Assembly (NCBI GenBank): GCA_003022535.1
Contig: PXTT01000072.1
Coordinates: forward strand, 1 to 33,539
Length of the DNA: 33,539 nt
Origin: Bacteroidetes bacterium QS_9_68_14
Lineage (GTDB): Bacteria > Bacteroidota > Rhodothermia > Rhodothermales > Salinibacteraceae
Reading direction: 5' to 3'
Of this stretch, positions 29,282-33,539 are shown one piece after another (within the stretch, counting starts at the first letter, position 1; each line of letters opens with the position of its first letter). Made by a program: the position numbers and the translations under genes. Below the pieces are notes generated by a model. That model was given only the letters and a program-made list of their open reading frames with translations. It ran no database searches and had not been told where the DNA came from.

Positions 29282-30550
29282 TGCCTTGACGGCGAGCTGC
29301 GTGGCGCGTGGCCAGTACAGCAACGCCAGGACCCCGCCGCTCACGGCCACGGCGGACAGAAAAATGCCCTGGAACCCCAGCAGCGCGTCGAGCGGCACGA
29401 TGAGGCCGCTGCCCAGCACGTTGCAGAGGTTGCCCAGGGTCATGTAAGTGGTAAACTGCGTGGCGGCGACCTCTTCGCGCACCGTGTCCATGAACAGCGC
29501 CGCGAGGGTGGTCTTGAGCGTCATGTCCAGCAGCATGGCCAGGCCCACGAAGGCTACGACGACGCCGTCGGCCGGCCACCAGGGGCGCGCCAGCGTGAAG
29601 GCAACCAGCAACATCAGGAGGCCGGCGGTCGTGCCTACGAGCGTGCGCCGCCGGCCCAGGCGGTCGGCGACCCACCCGCCGAGGGCCGCCCCCACGACGC
29701 CCATCAGGAGCGCCGGCCCGCCCGTGAACTGCGAGTAGCCGAGGTCCGACCACCCGGCCGCCTGCACGGCAAAGACCGGCCCGATGGCGACCAACATGCG
29801 CGTCGGCAGGGCGGCGACGAGCGCCAGCCCGGCGGCGGCCCGGGCGGGGGCGGGGCGAAAGGCGCGCCGCAGCTTGACCAGCAGGCGGCGCCACCCGTCC
29901 TGCGTGCTCTTCCGAGCCCACGCGCTGCGCACAGCCGCAGGCGGCGCCAGCAGACGGTCGCCGGCCCGCTCGCGCACCAACAGCACGAGCACCACCGCCC
30001 CGAAGAGTCCCCCGATCTGCGCCCAGACTGCCGCGTCGAAGTGGACCCGGGCAATCAGCGTGCTCAGGCCCGCTCCGCCCACGGCAATGCCCAGCACCTT
30101 TCCGCTCCACATGAGCCCATTGGCGATTCCGCGTTCGTCCTCGTCGAGCAGGTCCACGGCCAGCCCGTCGGTAGCTACGTCTTGCAGCGCTCCGAACGTG
30201 TTGTGGAAAAACAGCAGTGCCGCCAGCGCGACGGGCCGGTGGCCTGCGCCCGGCACGGCCAGCAGCAGCGCCATCGAGCCTACCATGCCGACCTGCGAGA
30301 GCAGAATCCAGGGCCGCCGCCGCCCCATCGGGGACATGGCGTAGCGGTCCACGAGCGGCCCGTAGATCAGCTTAAACGTCCAGGGCAGATAGCTCACGGC
30401 CAGGAAGGCGGCCACGGCGCTTGCCGAAAAACCCTGGTCGGCCAGCAGGGCCGCCAGCGTGACGGTTCCGAAACCCGTCGGGATGCCCTGCGTCAGGTAT
30501 AGGACGCTCAGGACGGGGAGCCGCAGCCGGGACGCGTTCGACAGCGTCAT
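29279..30550 (-). CDS. MFS transporter
   Basis: This protein of about 423 residues is a major-facilitator transporter with roughly twelve hydrophobic segments. The N-terminal half has LSVLYLTQGIPTGFGTVTLAALL, FAVSYLPWTFKLIYGPLVDR-like text (AFLAVSYLPWTFKLIYG) and the loop signature DRYAMSPMGRRRPWIL after segment 2. The start of this half resembles AmpG/acetyl-CoA-transporter (PAT) relatives, which share the LPWTFK-YGPLVDR motif. The corresponding C-terminal loop GGWVADRLGRRR is also present. A long basic cytosolic loop joins the halves. ATG 30550 is chosen because it directly precedes the first segment; ATG 30643 would add 31 residues that include another hydrophobic stretch. A muropeptide substrate is conceivable from the AmpG resemblance but is not shown. 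Confidence 0.85.
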   Translation of the reverse strand: MTLSNASRLRLPVLSVLYLTQGIPTGFGTVTLAALLADQGFSASAVAAFLAVSYLPWTFKLIYGPLVDRYAMSPMGRRRPWILLSQVGMVGSMALLLAVPGAGHRPVALAALLFFHNTFGALQDVATDGLAVDLLDEDERGIANGLMWSGKVLGIAVGGAGLSTLIARVHFDAAVWAQIGGLFGAVVLVLLVRERAGDRLLAPPAAVRSAWARKSTQDGWRRLLVKLRRAFRPAPARAAAGLALVAALPTRMLVAIGPVFAVQAAGWSDLGYSQFTGGPALLMGVVGAALGGWVADRLGRRRTLVGTTAGLLMLLVAFTLARPWWPADGVVVAFVGLAMLLDMTLKTTLAALFMDTVREEVAATQFTTYMTLGNLCNVLGSGLIVPLDALLGFQGIFLSAVAVSGGVLALLYWPRATQLAVKA

Positions 30551-30654
30551 GCAGGCGGTGAGGGCAAACAGCAGGAACTCCGCGTGACGCGCCCAGCGAC
30601 TGCGCGGTTCGGAGCGCTCCGGCACGCTCCTCGAGAGGGCCATGCCGCTCGCTC

Positions 30655-30660
30655 TATACT
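30655..30660 (+). promoter_or_regulatory. Possible -10 box upstream of pdxA
   Basis: TATACT lies 44 bases before the pdxA ATG. The same CTATACT heptamer forms the -10 of the lipoprotein promoter (26241-26247) and occurs in the spacer at 8546-8552. No good -35 box is seen here. Confidence 0.25.
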
Positions 30661-30704
30661 ACCACCCTCGGCCAGCAATTGCAACGTTGCCAGCAGGAAA
30701 ACGC

Positions 30705-31838
30705 ATGAGCGAAGTCCATTCCGCGCGCCGTCCCGTCGTGGCCGTTCCGCTGGGGGACCCCGGCGGCATCGGGCCGGAGGTGGCCCTCAAAGCCGCCACT
30801 GACGAGCGCATCCGGCAGAAGGCGCGGCTGCTGATGGTCGGCTCGGCGGCCGTGCTGCGCAGCCACGCCGACGCGCTCGCTGAGCGCTTCTCCTCCCCGG
30901 GAGAACAGGAGCGCGCGTTGCCGGAGCTGGCCGTCGTGCCGGGCGTGCCGGACCGCTTTCCTGAGGGCGCGTTGCCCGTGCTGGACGTGGCCGAGCCGGA
31001 GGCGCCGGGTTTTTCTTTCGGCGAAGTCACCCGAGCCGGCGGACGTCTCTCGATGCGCGCCGTGGAGCGCGCCGTGGAGCTCTGCGACGCCGGCGCTGCC
31101 GACGCGATGACGACCGCGCCCATCTCGAAGGCCGCCATCGCTCGCGCTGGCTACCGCGCCCCCGGCCACACCGAGTTCATCGCCGAGAAGACCAGTGGCC
31201 CTGGGCAGCAGTTTGAGCCGCTTATGCTGATGGTCGGCGCTCCGGCCGTCGGCGATGCTTCTGCGTTGCGCGTGGGGCTGGTAAGCGTGCACGAGCCGCT
31301 GGCGCAGGCGCCCCGTTCGGTGACGCCCGGCGCGATCCGGCGCAAGCTGGAGGTCTTGACCGGGAGCCTACGGCGCGACTTTGGCGCGCAGGCGCCCCGC
31401 ATCGCGGTGCTGGGCCTCAACCCGCACGCCGGCGACGACGGCGCGCTGGGCGAGAAAGAGGAAACGATCATCGCGCCGGCGCTCCGGGCGGCCCGCCACG
31501 ACGACGGCCTGGCTGAACAAGGCGCCACGCTCGACGGCCCGTTGCCGGCCGACGGCTTCTTCGGCACGCGCGGGTGGGAGCGCTACGACGCGGTGCTGGC
31601 GATGTACCACGACCAGGGGCTGGCGCCCTTCAAGGCGCTCACCTTCGGCAAGGGGGTCAACGTGACGGCGGGCCTGCCGGTCGTGCGCACCTCGCCGGAC
31701 CACGGCACGGCTTTCGACATCGCGGGCGAGGGGTGCGCCCACCCCGGCAGTATGAAAGCGGCGCTGCGCCTCGCCACCGACATTGCGCAAAGGCGCCAGG
31801 CCGTGGACCGTCGAACCCAGCGTGAGCGGCGCAAATGA
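30705..31838 (+). CDS. pdxA: 4-hydroxythreonine-4-phosphate dehydrogenase
   Basis: This 377-residue enzyme oxidises 4-phosphohydroxy-L-threonine in the DXP-dependent vitamin B6 pathway. Conserved parts are PVVAVPLGDPGGIGPEVALKA at the start, DAMTTAPISKAAIARAGY, PGHTEFIAE (first metal His), GLVSVHEPL (second His), LGLNPHAGDDGALGEKE, DGPLPADGFF, and AMYHDQGLAPFKAL (third metal His), ending with RTSPDHGTAFDIAG. All three zinc ligands are present and length is only slightly above the usual 330, so it looks functional. ATG 30705 is chosen because homology begins ten residues later and an AGGAAA-like ribosome site lies just upstream, rare in this window. Its stop overlaps the ATG of the methyltransferase (ATGA), suggesting an operon that runs on towards ftsE. 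PLP made by this pathway serves alr and the transsulfuration enzyme. Confidence 0.95.
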   Translation: MSEVHSARRPVVAVPLGDPGGIGPEVALKAATDERIRQKARLLMVGSAAVLRSHADALAERFSSPGEQERALPELAVVPGVPDRFPEGALPVLDVAEPEAPGFSFGEVTRAGGRLSMRAVERAVELCDAGAADAMTTAPISKAAIARAGYRAPGHTEFIAEKTSGPGQQFEPLMLMVGAPAVGDASALRVGLVSVHEPLAQAPRSVTPGAIRRKLEVLTGSLRRDFGAQAPRIAVLGLNPHAGDDGALGEKEETIIAPALRAARHDDGLAEQGATLDGPLPADGFFGTRGWERYDAVLAMYHDQGLAPFKALTFGKGVNVTAGLPVVRTSPDHGTAFDIAGEGCAHPGSMKAALRLATDIAQRRQAVDRRTQRERRK

Positions 31839-32655
31839 CGAGCCAATCCGAAAACCAAAACCTCGAATCCGAAATCTACACCGCGGCCTTGGCGGAGGCG
31901 TACGAGGCGGTCATGGCGCACGTGGACTACCCGCGCTGGGCCAGCTACGCGCACGACCTCCTGCAGGCGCACGCTTCGCCGAAGCGGGGGCCGCTGGGGC
32001 CGCGTCGCCTTCTGGAGCTGGGCTGTGGCACCGGGGCGCTGGCGCGCCATCTCCAGCGGCCCGCGCCCAGTCGCTGCCCCTCCGGTTTCGGCCGGCGCGC
32101 TTCACCCGCGTGGCCGGCGACCTGGCGGAGGGGAAGGCGCCCTTCGACGTCGCGTTCTTCGACGCCGCGTTGCTGCTGTACGACGGGCTTAACTATCTGC
32201 TCGAGGAGCGCCGGGTGCGCCGCCTGCTCGCGGAGGTCACGCGCGTGCTGCGGCCTGGCGGCCTCTTTCTGTTCGACCACGCCACGCCGGCCAACTCCGC
32301 CGACGGCCCCGACCCGTTCGAGTATGAGGGCGTCTTTGAGGACGAGCGTTTCGAGGACGCGTGCGAGGGGCGCTACTGGCGCACCAGCCGATACGACCCT
32401 GGCGCGCGCTTGCACTACACGACCTTCGAGCTAAGGGGCCCGGCGGGAAGCTACACCGAGCGCCACGTGCAGCGCGTCTACGACCCCGGCGAGGTCCGCG
32501 CGTTGCTGCACCGTAGCCCGCTGGTGCCGGTGGCTGCCTACGACGGCCTCACCACCGACCCGGCCACGCCGCAGAGCCACCGCGTGCACTGGCTGGCGCG
32601 CTCGGGTACGGGAGAGAGGGGGAGTGCGGGAGAAAATCGGGCCGCCAGTGAGTAA
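31835..32655 (+). pseudogene. Class I SAM methyltransferase with internal deletion and frameshift
   Basis: The first frame from ATG 31835 encodes a class I methyltransferase start, IYTAALAEAYEAVMAHVDYPRW, and SAM motif I RLLELGCGTGALARHLQ. Near 32055-32070 this frame turns into Arg/Pro/Ser-rich nonsense. The frame one step over then continues as good protein: AQSLPLRFRPARFTRVAGDL, FDVAFFDAALLLYDGLNYLLEE, VTRVLRPGGLFLFDHATP, and a full C-terminal half ending near 32655. In intact relatives about 20-30 residues (motif II with its acidic residue, and the helix after it) lie between the two parts. So a piece whose length is not a multiple of three is missing. The substrate is unknown. It overlaps the pdxA stop and is followed by ftsE. 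Confidence 0.8.
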
Positions 32656-32716
32656 GGGCCTTCCAGGGCTCGACCCTCCAACCTCCGACGTTCAACGCGG
32701 AACCGCCGAAGGCCCC

Positions 32717-33400
32717 GTGATCGAACTCCGTGACGTAACGCTCTCCTACGACCTCCCCGGCGGTGAGCGCCGGCCCGTCGTCGAGGACCTTTCCCTCAGC
32801 ATCGACCGGGGAGAGCGCGTCTACCTCATCGGCCCTACCGGGAGCGGGAAGTCCACCATCTTGCGTCTGCTCTACATGGACCTGCTGCCCGATCACGGGC
32901 GCGCGAAGGTCGGCGACTACCGCACCGACCGTATTGAGGAGAAAGACATCCCCTACCTGCGCCGCTCGGTGGGCGTGGTCTTCCAGGACTTCCAACTTCT
33001 GCCCGACCGCACGGTCTACGACAACATCGCCTTCGCGCTCCAAGCCACGGGCAAGAGCGGTAGCGCCGTTAAGAACCGTGTGCTTCAGGTGCTCGCGCGG
33101 GTCGGCCTCACGCACAAGCGCAAGCGGTACCCGCACGAGATCAGCGGGGGAGAGCAGCAGCGCGTGGCCATCGCGCGGGCCATCGCCAACGAGCCGTGGA
33201 TCCTCCTGGCTGACGAGCCGACCGGCAACCTCGACCCGGGCGTGGGGGACGAGATCCAGAAGCTGCTGATGGGCCTGCACCGCCAGGGGATGACCCTGCT
33301 GACGGCCACGCACGACTACCGCCTCGTGCGCGAGTACCCGGCCCGCACGCTCGCGCTGATGAACGGCCAGCTCGTGGAGGTGGACCCGGAGACGATCTGA
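32717..33400 (+). CDS. ftsE: Cell-division ATP-binding protein FtsE
   Basis: This 227-residue ABC ATPase is FtsE, which with membrane partner FtsX controls peptidoglycan hydrolases at the division septum. The order is [13 protein letters not shown], Walker [23 protein letters not shown], the [28 protein letters not shown]-loop region that marks FtsE, signature [14 protein letters not shown], Walker [13 protein letters not shown] and H-loop ATHD. GTG 32717 gives the normal FtsE N-terminus. A GTG at 32624 would add 31 residues read from low-complexity spacer. No ftsX follows within the 139 bases left; it may be elsewhere, as happens in Bacteroidota. The LolD/MacB transporter type is less likely because of the [21 protein letters not shown] text. 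Confidence 0.92.
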   Translation: MIELRDVTLSYDLPGGERRPVVEDLSLSIDRGERVYLIGPTGSGKSTILRLLYMDLLPDHGRAKVGDYRTDRIEEKDIPYLRRSVGVVFQDFQLLPDRTVYDNIAFALQATGKSGSAVKNRVLQVLARVGLTHKRKRYPHEISGGEQQRVAIARAIANEPWILLADEPTGNLDPGVGDEIQKLLMGLHRQGMTLLTATHDYRLVREYPARTLALMNGQLVEVDPETI

Positions 33401-33539
33401 CGGGGATTACGGAGGGGGAAAAGAGAGAGCGAGGCCCTTTTCTACTCAGCCACCGAACGTGAGGGAGGCGGGAAGAGCGCCGGCGCGCGACACCTCGGCG
33501 TGGCTGCTGGACGCGCGGCGTCAGGAGGCGCTCCCTACC
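33401..33539. other. Window end, no gene recognised
   Basis: The last 139 bases follow the ftsE stop. No start of ftsX is seen. A minus-strand open frame ending at a stop near 33447 could be the tail of a gene outside the window, but the visible residues are low-complexity Pro/Ala/Arg and support nothing specific. Confidence 0.3.

Noticed and set aside
1-33539. CRISPR array, tRNA, rRNA, prophage or insertion sequence
   Set aside because: No regularly spaced direct repeats, no cloverleaf with a TTCGA-type arm, no transposase or integrase motif was found on either strand.

Overview
The window is a high-GC bacterial chromosome segment, most likely from the Rhodothermota/Bacteroidota superphylum (Salinibacter- or Rubricoccus-like). 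The case rests on a TonB-type energy transducer with a Pro/Glu-rich linker, a fused alpha/beta E1 dehydrogenase, a Bacteroidota-style lipoprotein subtilase with a long insert, a DPP IV peptidase, frequent GTG starts and almost no Shine-Dalgarno sequences. This assignment is inference from gene style, not a database result. No rRNA, tRNA, CRISPR array, insertion sequence or prophage was recognised.

Region by region. 1-1.1 kb: 3' part of a transsulfuration enzyme. 1.1-3.4 kb: a gene-poor, partly decayed zone with a DUF2306 membrane protein of unusual codon use, a DUF427 protein and the C-terminal remnant of an M48 metalloprotease. 3.5-4.3 kb: TonB-like protein. 4.5-16 kb, minus strand: fused 2-oxoacid dehydrogenase E1, an atypical photolyase/cryptochrome, a lipoprotein subtilase, a histidine kinase and OmpR-type response regulator separated by an AT-richer 364-bp spacer, alanine racemase, and an OprP/O-like porin. 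16-20.8 kb, plus strand: DPP IV, a small PAS protein overlapping a minimal nucleotidyltransferase, and a broken dihydroorotase. 20.8-24.3 kb, minus strand: metallophosphoesterase, murF and ddl. 24.6-28.2 kb, plus strand: NDH-2, an unknown lipoprotein with an elaborate upstream region, and a DHH phosphoesterase (NrnA type). 28.3-30.6 kb, minus strand: a CapA-like protein and an MFS transporter. 30.7-33.4 kb, plus strand: pdxA, a broken methyltransferase and ftsE.

Functionally the genes are mostly core. Alanine racemase, Ddl and MurF form the D-alanine branch of peptidoglycan precursor synthesis, and FtsE belongs to division. NDH-2 and the E1 serve respiration and acyl-CoA supply; TonB and the porin serve the outer membrane.

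The most notable signal is a set of small internal deletions in otherwise conserved genes. Dihydroorotase lost its DxAxH active-site segment and its frame. A class I methyltransferase lost the segment after SAM motif I and its frame. MurF seems to lack a short in-frame stretch at a hairpin. These are either real decay or a systematic sequencing/assembly artefact. Other points of interest are the PAS-nucleotidyltransferase pair without a HEPN partner, a photolyase whose flavin-proximal Trp and Asn are replaced, and a promoter region combining helically phased direct repeats with a hairpin at the predicted mRNA 5' end.
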